Shown here: positions 53,113 through 61,714 of the stretch, in pieces
How positions within the stretch are numbered: position 1 is the stretch's first letter
How the letters are laid out: the number at the start of each line of letters is the position of its first letter
DNA from: Polynucleobacter duraquae
GTDB lineage: Bacteria > Pseudomonadota > Gammaproteobacteria > Burkholderiales > Burkholderiaceae
Reading direction: 5' to 3'
DNA length: 64,000 nt
Assembly: GCF_000973625.1 (NCBI RefSeq)
Contig: NZ_CP007501.1
Span: forward strand, 372,001 to 436,000
The notes under the pieces: generated by a model
What the model was told of the DNA's origin: nothing
Databases searched by the model: none
The model's input: the letters and a program-made list of their open reading frames with translations, nothing else
Program-made: the position numbers and the translations under genes

Positions 53113-54171
53113 ATGATGAATAGAATGCTCAGCCCTTATGCTTTGGCATTAGCCCTTGCTCTTTGCCTATTGCCTACGCGACCGGTAATGGCATCTGATC
53201 CTGCTCCAACCGCCAATGTAGCGGATAAAGTTGTTGATAAGGCCAAGGTAACAGTATCTCCAGCGCCATCAAGTGATGATGAGATGAGTAAGGCGCTGAC
53301 AAATAAAATCAGTAAGGGATCGGGCGATATTGTTATTCGAACTAGCGACTTACCGGCTGGTGGCTCCGCCCCTGTTTCTAAAGAAACAAAAAATAAGCCT
53401 GTAGTAAAAGCGTCCACTAAGCCTGCTGAAAAAGAATTGCATGCTCATCAATGGTCGTATTTTGATGGACCAGGCGGCCCAGATAACTGGGGTAATTTAG
53501 GTAAAGAGAACTTAGCCTGCCTCAAGGGAAAGAGTCAGTCGCCTATTAATATCAATGTTGATAGGGCTGTCAAAGCAGAATTAAACCCCATAGAGTTTAT
53601 TTATAGAGCATCACCTTTATCCATCATCGATGATGGCCATACCATCATGGTGAATTATGGTGAGGGCAGCAATCTGATGGTGGATGGAAGGCAATATCGA
53701 CTAGTTCAGTTTCACTTCCATAAGCCTAGCGAAGAGGCAATCAATGGAGAGCGCACTGATATGGTGGCACATTTAGTACACCAGCACCATGAAGGCAGCA
53801 TTGCAGTTGTCGCAGTCTTAATGAGCACAGTTAAACCAGCAAGTTCGAGAAAATATTGGTGGGGTGATGATGCTGTTAAAGAAAATGCTTTTATTAATAC
53901 CCTCTGGAATAACGTCCCATTAGTTAAGGGTAAGACCGAGATGCCTGGAGTCATGATTGATATTAATCAATTATTGCCAGCGGATAAAAACTATTTCACG
54001 TATATGGGATCTTTAACAGAGCCACCATGTACTGAGAATGTTCTTTGGCTTGTTCTGAAAAATCCGATTTATGTTAGTGAGGAGCAAGTAAAGAATTTTG
54101 ATCGCATGTACCCGATGAATGCACGGCCCCTGCAGCCTAAAGGCGATAGATTAGTTAAAGCGACTAAGTAG
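53113..54171 (+). CDS. Alpha-class carbonic anhydrase, exported
   Basis: 352 aa. A signal peptide (residues about 1-27) and an Ala/Lys/Pro-rich linker precede the alpha-CA domain (about 114-350) with HQWSYFDGPGGPDNWG, CLKGKSQSPINI and the three zinc ligands His201, His203 (VQFHFHKPSEE) and His220 (VAHLVHQH). It interconverts CO2 and bicarbonate in the periplasm. Most copies lie with other metabolic genes; here it stands between fliR and flgB with a sigma-28-like promoter. Two ATG codons (53113, 53116) start it with no ribosome site. Confidence 0.92.
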   Translation: MMNRMLSPYALALALALCLLPTRPVMASDPAPTANVADKVVDKAKVTVSPAPSSDDEMSKALTNKISKGSGDIVIRTSDLPAGGSAPVSKETKNKPVVKASTKPAEKELHAHQWSYFDGPGGPDNWGNLGKENLACLKGKSQSPININVDRAVKAELNPIEFIYRASPLSIIDDGHTIMVNYGEGSNLMVDGRQYRLVQFHFHKPSEEAINGERTDMVAHLVHQHHEGSIAVVAVLMSTVKPASSRKYWWGDDAVKENAFINTLWNNVPLVKGKTEMPGVMIDINQLLPADKNYFTYMGSLTEPPCTENVLWLVLKNPIYVSEEQVKNFDRMYPMNARPLQPKGDRLVKATK

Positions 54172-54206
54172 TGATAGATCGATAAAGTGACTTTAAAGCC
54201 AATGCC

Positions 54207-55850
54207 ATGAGTCAAATAAAAAAAATTTCTAATCAATCTCTCAGAAATATTAATATTTCTGAGAAGATTGCTTTTGAATTAAATAGCCATTCTCAGATAT
54301 TTGATTTGGTAGATATGGCTATCGCATTTCATCAAAATGGAATGCTTGAGGAGGCTGGTTTAATTTATGAAAAAATTCTCATTAAAGATCCGGGGCATAC
54401 CGATGCTATGAATTTATTGGGCCTTATCGCTTTGCAAAAAAAAGAATACCCGCATGCTATAGCCCTTATTAACAAAGCAATTTCTGCATCGCCTCATAAT
54501 AATGTACCTGAATTTCATGCAAATCTTGGTTGTGCGCTTCACCAAGAGGGGTTATTGGATGAATCAATAGCAAGCTTTGATTTGGCAATATCTTTAAATC
54601 CTTCCGTTGTGCTTTACTATACGAAACGGGGTCTAGCCCAGCTAGAAAAGAGGTATTTTGACAGTGCTATTAATAGCTTTGATCAGGCGATAAAGCTCAG
54701 ATCACAAGATCCAATGAGTTTTTATTATCGAGGTCTTGCTCAATTAGAAAAGAAGTATTTTGATGATGCTATCAATAGCTTTGATCTGGCAATTAATCTA
54801 AAAGATGATTTTCCTGAGGCTTTTAATAATCGCGGTATTGCGCAATTGGGGCATAAGTATTTTGATGCCGCTATTCACAGTTTTGATTGTGCAATTCTTC
54901 TGCGACCCGATTATTCAGAGGCCCTATGGAATAAGGGTCTAGTATTGTTAAAGCTAGGAAGGTTTGAAGAGGGGTGGATGCTTTATGAGGCTAGGTTAAA
55001 AAGGGCTCCAGCATTTCCTTTGGTAAGACAAGAACTTCAATATAGCTATATTGAATTGGATCAATTGGCAAATAAGTCTGTCTTACTTTTCAGTGAGCAG
55101 GGGATAGGTGACACTATTCAGTTTTATCGTTATGTAAAAAAGATTGCCAATCTAAATGCTCGCGTAACTGTCGCAGTTCAAAAATCTTTAGTTGACTTAT
55201 TGTCGGAATCAAACCCCTTATGGAACATTATCAGCATTGAGGGGGCATTACCGGAATGTGACTACAGAAGTTCGTTGCTAAGTCTCCCTTTTGTTTTACA
55301 AGAAAAATGTATTGATATTCACTCTGACAATCCTTACATTTTTAGTAGTCCTATTAAAGTATCGGAATGGAAAAATAGGCTTGGCCGAAAGCAAAAGCCT
55401 AGAATTGGATTGGTATGGAGTGGCAATACCTTATTTAAAGAGAATGCCAATAGGAGCGTCCCCTTACTTCAGATAATTTCATTCTTACCAAGCGATTTGC
55501 AGTATGTAAGTCTGCAAAAGGAATTAAGTGATTTTGACTTAAAGGTATTGGAAAGAAATCCTTTTATTTCAAATTATGCAAACAACCTAACTGATTTTAA
55601 TGAAACCGCGGCGTTAATTGACTGCTTAGACCTAGTCATTACCGTAGATACTAGTATTGCCCACCTTGCTGGGGCTATGGGCAAGAGGGCATGGCTCTTG
55701 CTGAGTGATAACGCCGATTGGCGTTGGTTAATAAACACCGAGTCTTCGCCATGGTATCCAACAATTAAAATCTTTAGACAGGATCAATTGGGGGATTGGT
55801 CAAGCGCGCTAAAAAAGATTGAACTAGAACTAATAGCTCAATTTAGATAA
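54207..55850 (+). CDS. TPR protein with glycosyltransferase-like domain
   Basis: 547 aa. Residues about 30-260 hold tetratricopeptide repeats (LGLIALQKKEYPHAIALINK, AQLEKRYFDSAINSFDQAIK and two close copies). The C-terminal half (RIGLVWSGNTLFKENANRSV, LDLVITVDTSIAHLAGAMGK) matches the heptosyltransferase/GT-B-like fold found in TPR glycosyltransferases of flagellar loci. No signal peptide, so cytoplasmic. Position before flgB makes flagellin glycosylation the leading idea (inference); no sugar synthesis genes are nearby. Confidence 0.75.
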   Translation: MSQIKKISNQSLRNINISEKIAFELNSHSQIFDLVDMAIAFHQNGMLEEAGLIYEKILIKDPGHTDAMNLLGLIALQKKEYPHAIALINKAISASPHNNVPEFHANLGCALHQEGLLDESIASFDLAISLNPSVVLYYTKRGLAQLEKRYFDSAINSFDQAIKLRSQDPMSFYYRGLAQLEKKYFDDAINSFDLAINLKDDFPEAFNNRGIAQLGHKYFDAAIHSFDCAILLRPDYSEALWNKGLVLLKLGRFEEGWMLYEARLKRAPAFPLVRQELQYSYIELDQLANKSVLLFSEQGIGDTIQFYRYVKKIANLNARVTVAVQKSLVDLLSESNPLWNIISIEGALPECDYRSSLLSLPFVLQEKCIDIHSDNPYIFSSPIKVSEWKNRLGRKQKPRIGLVWSGNTLFKENANRSVPLLQIISFLPSDLQYVSLQKELSDFDLKVLERNPFISNYANNLTDFNETAALIDCLDLVITVDTSIAHLAGAMGKRAWLLLSDNADWRWLINTESSPWYPTIKIFRQDQLGDWSSALKKIELELIAQFR

Positions 55851-55894
55851 GCTTCCAAATTTTCTAATTTTTATCAAGATTTACTATCTTTTTT

Positions 55895-55907
55895 GGTAAT
55901 TATTGCC
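55895..55907. promoter_or_regulatory. GGCAA-N3-TTGCC-like box upstream of flgB (distal)
   Basis: GGTAATTATTGCC, one mismatch to the palindrome. It lies exactly 30 bases (about three helical turns) from the perfect copy at 55925-55937. Confidence 0.45.
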
Positions 55908-55913
55908 AAATCA

Positions 55914-55948
55914 AGCCCTTAATAGGCAATTTTTGCCTATTAAGGGCT
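55914..55948. promoter_or_regulatory. 16-bp perfect inverted repeat containing the GGCAA-N3-TTGCC box
   Basis: Arms AGCCCTTAATAGGCAA and TTGCCTATTAAGGGCT with a 3-base spacer. The centre is a perfect copy of the box. It is 74-108 bases upstream of the flgB sigma-54 promoter, the usual distance for an activator site. It could also act as terminator of the preceding gene, but no T-run follows. Confidence 0.6.
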
Positions 55949-56021
55949 CTGCCCCATATTCCCCCCATTTATTCTGGTCCTCGCCAGAAAGGGCGGGCAT
56001 ATATTCATATATTTTCAAAAC

Positions 56022-56037
56022 TGGCACGCTCCTTGCA
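56022..56037 (+). promoter_or_regulatory. Sigma-54 promoter upstream of flgB
   Basis: TGGCAC-GCTCC-TTGCA: perfect GG and GC elements at consensus spacing, 62 bases before the flgB ATG. It should drive the long flgB-to-flgK operon. Confidence 0.9.
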
Positions 56038-56098
56038 TATTCATTCATGAGGACTTTCCCCTCGGTTTAGATCATTCCCAATTAGGGGAGGAGATGAA

Positions 56099-56515
56099 AT
56101 GAATGCAGTGCCGCAATACGACTCATTAATGTTTGGTGAAACCGCGCTGAAGTTGCGTACTTATCGCCAGCAAATTTTGAGTAACAACTTGGCAAACTCG
56201 GATACTCCTGGCTTTAAAGCTAGAGATATACGCTTTGCTGACGTGTTGAAGGCGCAATTGGAAGGCAAGTTACCCTCAACAGGTGTGTCCATGACGACAA
56301 CTCATGCTGGGCACATTGAAGGCAGCAATAGTAAGGATGACCCTCGTCTAATGTATCGCGTACCAAATCAGCCGTCTAAAGACGACAACACAGTCGATAG
56401 TGACGTGGAGTTGAGTGAGTTTACGAAAAACTCAGTATTTACCGAGGCTGCACTCCGTTTTTTAGGTGGCACTCTAGATAGTCGCTTAACCGCCATTAAA
56501 GGGCAGCCCTCATGA
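56099..56515 (+). CDS. flgB: Flagellar rod protein FlgB
   Basis: 138 aa. Rod/hook N-terminal motif RQQILSNNLANSDTPGFKARD is clear. Exported without signal peptide; forms the proximal rod. Preceded by GGGGAGGAG and the sigma-54 promoter; overlaps flgC by 4 bases. Confidence 0.96.
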   Translation: MNAVPQYDSLMFGETALKLRTYRQQILSNNLANSDTPGFKARDIRFADVLKAQLEGKLPSTGVSMTTTHAGHIEGSNSKDDPRLMYRVPNQPSKDDNTVDSDVELSEFTKNSVFTEAALRFLGGTLDSRLTAIKGQPS

Positions 56516-56916
56516 GTCTACTTGCTGCTTATGATATTGGGTCTTCAGGGTTAACGGCGCAAGCTATGCGCTTGAATGTGACCGCCTCCAATATTGCCAA
56601 TGCCGAGAGTGTTGCTGGTCCCGATGGCCGACCTTATCGTGCTAGACAAGTTGAATTTAGTGCCTTGATGAAACCAGGCTCTCCAGGATCAGGGGTTGCT
56701 GTGAAAAGCATTGTAGAGAGCGATGCCGCACTTCGAATGGAGTATCGGCCAGGGCATCCCAAAGCCAATGCTGCGGGCTATGTAGAAATGCCTAACGTGA
56801 ATCCAGTTGAAGAAATGGTCAATATGATCTCAGCATCACGTTCTTATCAAATGAATATTGAAGCAATGAATGTTTCACGTCAATTGATGTTGAAGACCTT
56901 AGATTTAGGTCGCTAG
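56512..56916 (+). CDS. flgC: Flagellar rod protein FlgC
   Basis: 134 aa. N-terminal MRLNVTASNIANAESV and C-terminal NPVEEMVNMISASRSYQMNI are canonical rod motifs. Overlaps flgB (ATGA), followed by flgD. Confidence 0.96.
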   Translation: MSLLAAYDIGSSGLTAQAMRLNVTASNIANAESVAGPDGRPYRARQVEFSALMKPGSPGSGVAVKSIVESDAALRMEYRPGHPKANAAGYVEMPNVNPVEEMVNMISASRSYQMNIEAMNVSRQLMLKTLDLGR

Positions 56917-56948
56917 TTTTTTTGAACAGATAAAGAGCTGAGGAAGAT

Positions 56949-57644
56949 ATGACAACAACAGGTCCGATGAGCAACATCCCGGTATACGATCCAGCTCTAG
57001 CTAAGAGCACGTCTGCTTCATCTTCATCGATTGGAACATCGGCAGCAGATGAAACTCAGAATTTTCTAAAGTTGCTAATAGCGCAGATTCAAAATCAAGA
57101 CCCAATGGCGCCAATGGATGCCTCTACCATGACGGCACAAATGTCTCAGCTCAATATGGTGACGAGCATGAGCAATATGAACACCTCAATGACGGCGATG
57201 CTCAATCAAATGCAGAGTGTTGACTTTATGAATCAAGCATCGCTCATAGGACATAGTCCAGCAGTGGCAGGAAACACAATTGCTTTTGATGGAACAAGCC
57301 CAGTGATCTTGGGTGCAAATGCTGCAAATCCGATGAGCTCAGCAGTGGCAACAATTAAAGATGCTAGTGGCAATGTAATCAATAGCGCAAGTCTGGGTGC
57401 TGTGGTTGCTGGAATGAGAAATTTTGCATGGGATGGTACAGATGCGGATGGTAATACAGTAACCGCAGGGACATACAGCATAAGTATTAGCGGAACAAAT
57501 ACATCTGGTGGAACTGAGTCTCTAACAGCTTATGTGGCATCCCCTGTAGCTGCAGTAACTAAGGGAGCTAAAGGCGAAACGTTGCTCACCTTACAAGATG
57601 GAAGACAGATTAATGCATCAACAATCCAGCAATGGGTCAATTAA
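56949..57644 (+). CDS. flgD: Flagellar hook cap protein FlgD
   Basis: 231 aa. The N-terminal FlgD motif NFLKLLIAQIQNQDPMAPMD is intact, then a FlgD Ig-like domain (NFAWDGTDADGNTVTAGTYS). It caps the growing hook and is removed later. Rich in Met near residues 55-90, as usual. Confidence 0.96.
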   Translation: MTTTGPMSNIPVYDPALAKSTSASSSSIGTSAADETQNFLKLLIAQIQNQDPMAPMDASTMTAQMSQLNMVTSMSNMNTSMTAMLNQMQSVDFMNQASLIGHSPAVAGNTIAFDGTSPVILGANAANPMSSAVATIKDASGNVINSASLGAVVAGMRNFAWDGTDADGNTVTAGTYSISISGTNTSGGTESLTAYVASPVAAVTKGAKGETLLTLQDGRQINASTIQQWVN

Positions 57645-57676
57645 ATCAATAAAGAAATTACGATAAGGAGTCGAAA

Positions 57677-59410
57677 ATGGGATATGGAATCGGATTAGCA
57701 GGTTTAACAACAACTTCACAAGCAATTGACGTTGTCAGTAATAACATCGCCAATGCGCAAACGGTTGGATATAAAAATGGTCAGTTTGTCTTTGCTGATA
57801 TGTATTTTAAAGCAAATGATGCGCAGGCAAAAGATCGCGTTGGTATGGGCTCTCAACAGCAAGCCATTAGAAGAGATCAATCCTATGGATCGGTGACATC
57901 TACACAAAATCCATTGGATTTAGCAATCACTGGCCCTGGAATGTTCATGTTAGCAAAAGACGTTGTTGGAACTGTTCCAACAGAAAGTCCAAGTAAGTTT
58001 GAATATACCCGCAACGGTCAATTCGGTACCGATAGTGAAAACCGAATGGTTAATCCAAGCGGCTTGCTAGTAGTTGGATACCCATCAGACGAATCTGGAA
58101 ATATTATTGCTGGCGCAAAATCAGTGATGACATTAGATCAAACCCCCCTGCCATCGCAACCTACTCAAAATTCGGTAGTGGCTTTGAACTTGGATACCAG
58201 AGATGGTGCATTGGACTATGCCTTTAGTCCGACGAATAGCAGTACCTACAGCCAAGCAACATCGCAGACTATATACGATCAAAATGGTACCGCACATATA
58301 TTAGCTAAATACTATAAACAAGTTTCATCCCAGGCTTTAACGTTGGAACTTGATGATGAGGGTGGCTACTCCTACAATCCAACTCAGTCGATAACACGCC
58401 CAAACAACGAGCAGTTAGCATTAATCGCAAGTACCTATAAAGGCGAGGATAAAAAGTATGTCACTACATCAGGTGCGAGAGCTCTTGGCAGTGGAAATAC
58501 GATTAATACTGAAGATGTAACAATTACAGGAGCTGTGAAAACCCTGACAGGAGGTACATTAAATACAATTGGATCAACCTATGATCTGACCTTATCTGAT
58601 GGAACACATGTTCCGATTACCCAAACGAGAATAGGTGTAGAGGCAAACGGTGTCTACACTACTACCCCAAAATATACAGCAAGCGTAACTAGATTTGAGG
58701 TGTATGCAACCATTGATGGCAACAAAGTCGGCCATGACCCAGATACCGATGCTGATGTGAATTTTATTCAGCAAAGCGACCTTTCAACCTACACTCAGCA
58801 AATGTCCATTGGCACCATGGCTTTTTTAGGGGGTAAAAATATCGATACCCTGCAATTGGGGTCAGATGGAACGCCTGAAAATGATGCATCAACCAGTTTA
58901 TATATAAATGCCTTAAGTTCAAGTGTCGCTGGTGACTATGGTCGTACAGATGATTACGGAATTATGCAATTTACGATTACTAGCGATGATATGACAGCGC
59001 TGACTGCGCCTTCTCAAACATATGCTAATAGTCAGGATGGTCATACCGTGTCTAATTTATCTAGCTATGCAATTGATAGTGATGGCAAATTAGTTGCAAC
59101 ATATGACAACGGTGAAACTCTTGTTAAGGGACAGTTAATACTGGCACAATTTTATAATCTTGATGGCTTAATGCCAAATGGTAGTAATACATTTACAGCA
59201 ACAGACGCATCTGGCGAACCTATTTTGAGTGCTCCAGGAAGTGGCTTATTGGGTCAGGTGCGATCTAAGGCACTAGAGGCCTCAAATGTGGATCTAACGT
59301 CTCAGCTAGTTCAGTTGATGGTGTTGCAAAGACAGTATTCAGCAACTTCGCAAGCATTGAAACTACAGGCTTCCACATTGATTGATGATGCTATTAATAT
59401 GGGTCGATAA
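57677..59410 (+). CDS. flgE: Flagellar hook protein FlgE
   Basis: 577 aa, longer than the usual ~400. N-terminal GIGLAGLTTTSQAIDVVSNN and C-terminal QLVQLMVLQRQYSATSQALK are standard; the additional length is in the variable surface domains (about residues 170-430). Expected, like a long FliK, to affect hook mechanics (inference). Confidence 0.96.
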   Translation: MGYGIGLAGLTTTSQAIDVVSNNIANAQTVGYKNGQFVFADMYFKANDAQAKDRVGMGSQQQAIRRDQSYGSVTSTQNPLDLAITGPGMFMLAKDVVGTVPTESPSKFEYTRNGQFGTDSENRMVNPSGLLVVGYPSDESGNIIAGAKSVMTLDQTPLPSQPTQNSVVALNLDTRDGALDYAFSPTNSSTYSQATSQTIYDQNGTAHILAKYYKQVSSQALTLELDDEGGYSYNPTQSITRPNNEQLALIASTYKGEDKKYVTTSGARALGSGNTINTEDVTITGAVKTLTGGTLNTIGSTYDLTLSDGTHVPITQTRIGVEANGVYTTTPKYTASVTRFEVYATIDGNKVGHDPDTDADVNFIQQSDLSTYTQQMSIGTMAFLGGKNIDTLQLGSDGTPENDASTSLYINALSSSVAGDYGRTDDYGIMQFTITSDDMTALTAPSQTYANSQDGHTVSNLSSYAIDSDGKLVATYDNGETLVKGQLILAQFYNLDGLMPNGSNTFTATDASGEPILSAPGSGLLGQVRSKALEASNVDLTSQLVQLMVLQRQYSATSQALKLQASTLIDDAINMGR

Positions 59411-59427
59411 GCAGCACTTCCTAAATT

Positions 59428-60189
59428 ATGATTAATCGATACGCATACACTTCCATGACGGGGGCAACAGCTTCAACTAATCAGTTGGCTGTTACCTCCA
59501 ATAATCTGGCAAATAGCTTAACGCCCGGTTTTAGGGAAGTGATAAGTGCGTTTCGTGCTGTGCCTCTAAAAGGCGATGGTGAACCATTTACAGGAAATGG
59601 AGCAGACACTAGAGTATTTTCTGTTGAAACTACCCCAGGGAGTAACTTTACAGGTGGGCCGATACAAACAACTTCAAATCCCTTGGATGCAGCTATTAAA
59701 GGAGATGGGTTTTTTGCAGTCCGCAGGCCCGATGGGAAAGAGGCTTATACCCGCGCTGGTAAGTTTATGGTGAATGACCAAGGAATTTTGAGTATCGGCA
59801 AGGATATACCAGTGGTCGGTGATGGAGGTAGCATCACAATTCCAACCGGATCAATAATGCAAATAGCTGAGGACGGCGCAATTTATACCCAGGTTCCTGG
59901 AACGCAGTTTCTCAATCAAGTCGGCAAGTTAAAGCTAGTTAACCCAAATACCAATAATTTAGTGCGCGCAGAAGATGGCTTATTTGACCTACCAGGAGAG
60001 CAAGCAGCTTCTGACTCGCGTGTCAAAGTGGTGCAGGGGGCTTTTGAGCAAAGTAATGTTAATCCAACCATGGCGATGGTGCAGATGATTGGTCAAAGCC
60101 GATTATTTGATTTAAACACCCGCTCGATCACGATGGCCGATCAAAATGCTAGATCTGCTACTACGCTGTTATCACTATCACGTAGCTAA
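59428..60189 (+). CDS. flgF: Flagellar rod protein FlgF
   Basis: 253 aa. N-terminal YTSMTGATASTNQLAVTSNN and the core NPLDAAIKGDGFFAVRRPDG are typical, and FEQSNVNPTMAMVQMIGQSR closes it. Proximal rod subunit; its stop is 17 bases before flgG. Confidence 0.95.
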   Translation: MINRYAYTSMTGATASTNQLAVTSNNLANSLTPGFREVISAFRAVPLKGDGEPFTGNGADTRVFSVETTPGSNFTGGPIQTTSNPLDAAIKGDGFFAVRRPDGKEAYTRAGKFMVNDQGILSIGKDIPVVGDGGSITIPTGSIMQIAEDGAIYTQVPGTQFLNQVGKLKLVNPNTNNLVRAEDGLFDLPGEQAASDSRVKVVQGAFEQSNVNPTMAMVQMIGQSRLFDLNTRSITMADQNARSATTLLSLSRS

Positions 60190-60206
60190 TATAAGAAGAT
60201 AAAAAA

Positions 60207-60992
60207 ATGATACGTTCATTATGGATAGCTAAGACGGGCATGGATGCCCAGCAGATGAATCTAGATACGATTGCTAATAATCTTTCTAACTCATCTACAA
60301 CTGCATATAAGCGGGTCCAGCCGTTATTTCAGGATTTGCTCTACACCACTGTTCGCGCTGCTGGCTCAGCAGCAAATGCGCAAAATCTTTTACCAACAGG
60401 TCTGCAGATTGGATCTGGATCAGCGATTACCTCTACTGAGCGTAATAATCTACAAGGTACATTATTTAAAACGGGTAATCAATATGACCTTGCTATTAAC
60501 GGTAATGGCTTTTTTCAAATTGCACTTGCTGATGGAACTACTGCATATACCCGTAATGGCCAGTTTAGTACAAGTGCAACGGGACAAATTGTCACATCAT
60601 CCGGAAATGTAGTTTCACCTGGATTGACTATTCCGATTACCGCAACGGGCGTTACTATCAGCCTTTCAGGTGTAGTACAAGCTACAAATCAAAACGGAAC
60701 TATAACGCAAGTTGGTCAATTATCCATGGCTAACTTCATTAATCCTGCGGGCTTAGTTGCACTTGGTGGCGGAAACTATATTGCATCGCCAGCATCCGGT
60801 AATGCAACGAATGGTTTACCAGGATTAAATGGATTTGGTACGATGAATCAGTACTACATCGAGCAGTCCAACGTGAATGTGGCCGAAGAGCTTGTGAATT
60901 TAATAGCAGCACAGCGAGCTTATGAGATTAACACTAGAGCTGTATCTGCCTCTGATCAAATTTTGCAGCGCGTCTCTAATTTAGGTCAATGA
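60207..60992 (+). CDS. flgG: Flagellar distal rod protein FlgG
   Basis: 261 aa. MIRSLWIAKTGMDAQQMNLD and the C-terminal YIEQSNVNVAEELVNLIAAQ are canonical. Distal rod subunit; overlaps flgH by 4 bases. Confidence 0.97.
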   Translation: MIRSLWIAKTGMDAQQMNLDTIANNLSNSSTTAYKRVQPLFQDLLYTTVRAAGSAANAQNLLPTGLQIGSGSAITSTERNNLQGTLFKTGNQYDLAINGNGFFQIALADGTTAYTRNGQFSTSATGQIVTSSGNVVSPGLTIPITATGVTISLSGVVQATNQNGTITQVGQLSMANFINPAGLVALGGGNYIASPASGNATNGLPGLNGFGTMNQYYIEQSNVNVAEELVNLIAAQRAYEINTRAVSASDQILQRVSNLGQ

Positions 60993-61714
60993 TGATGAAG
61001 CTCAGTAGATCTTTACGATATGTCTTTGTGAGTGCCATGAGTGCCATTTTGTTGGGCGCTTGTGCTAGTGCAGATCGCCCTTCTTTACTATCCACTCCTA
61101 CTACTGCAAGACCACGTCCGATTCAGGAAACCTCTGCGAATATGGGGAGCTTATATCCAGCTAATTCAGGTGGACCCTATATTAATGCAGTGAGTCATCG
61201 ACCACTTTTTGAGGATCGTCGTGCTCGAAACGTAGGAGACACTCTCACAGTGGTGTTGAATGAAACCACCAGTGCGGCAAAAAATTCTGGTATGACGGCT
61301 GCACGAAAAGCAAATGGCACCTCAACCTTTGGTAATAATAGCCCGACTTTTAATGGTGCTATGTTTAGTCTTGCAAACGCAGCTAACTTTAGCGGTACTG
61401 GAGATATCAAGAGTGAGGGCGCAGGTACAAGTGCCGCTAGTAATACCTTTGCTGGTACGATCACTGTAACTGTTGTAGAGATTCTTTCTAATGGTAACTT
61501 AGTTGTTGCTGGAGAAAAACAAGTTGCCGTTAGTAATGAAGAGGAAATTATTCGTTTTGGCGGTATCGTGAACCCCAATACTCTTGTGTTTAATCAAGTC
61601 TCTTCACAGCAAGTAGCTGATGCTCGAATAGAGTATCGCGGACGCGGTGCGACAGATGACACCCAGGGTACCGGATGGTTTACGCGTTTAATGCTGAAGC
61701 TCGCACCATTCTGA
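60989..61714 (+). CDS. flgH: Flagellar L-ring lipoprotein FlgH
   Basis: 241 aa starting with three consecutive ATG codons. Signal peptide with lipobox LLGAC, then the L-ring domain (LFEDRRARNVGDTLTVVLNE, LVVAGEKQVAVSNEEEIIRF). It forms the outer-membrane bushing around the rod. Overlaps flgI by one base (TGATG). Confidence 0.96.
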   Translation: MMMKLSRSLRYVFVSAMSAILLGACASADRPSLLSTPTTARPRPIQETSANMGSLYPANSGGPYINAVSHRPLFEDRRARNVGDTLTVVLNETTSAAKNSGMTAARKANGTSTFGNNSPTFNGAMFSLANAANFSGTGDIKSEGAGTSAASNTFAGTITVTVVEILSNGNLVVAGEKQVAVSNEEEIIRFGGIVNPNTLVFNQVSSQQVADARIEYRGRGATDDTQGTGWFTRLMLKLAPF

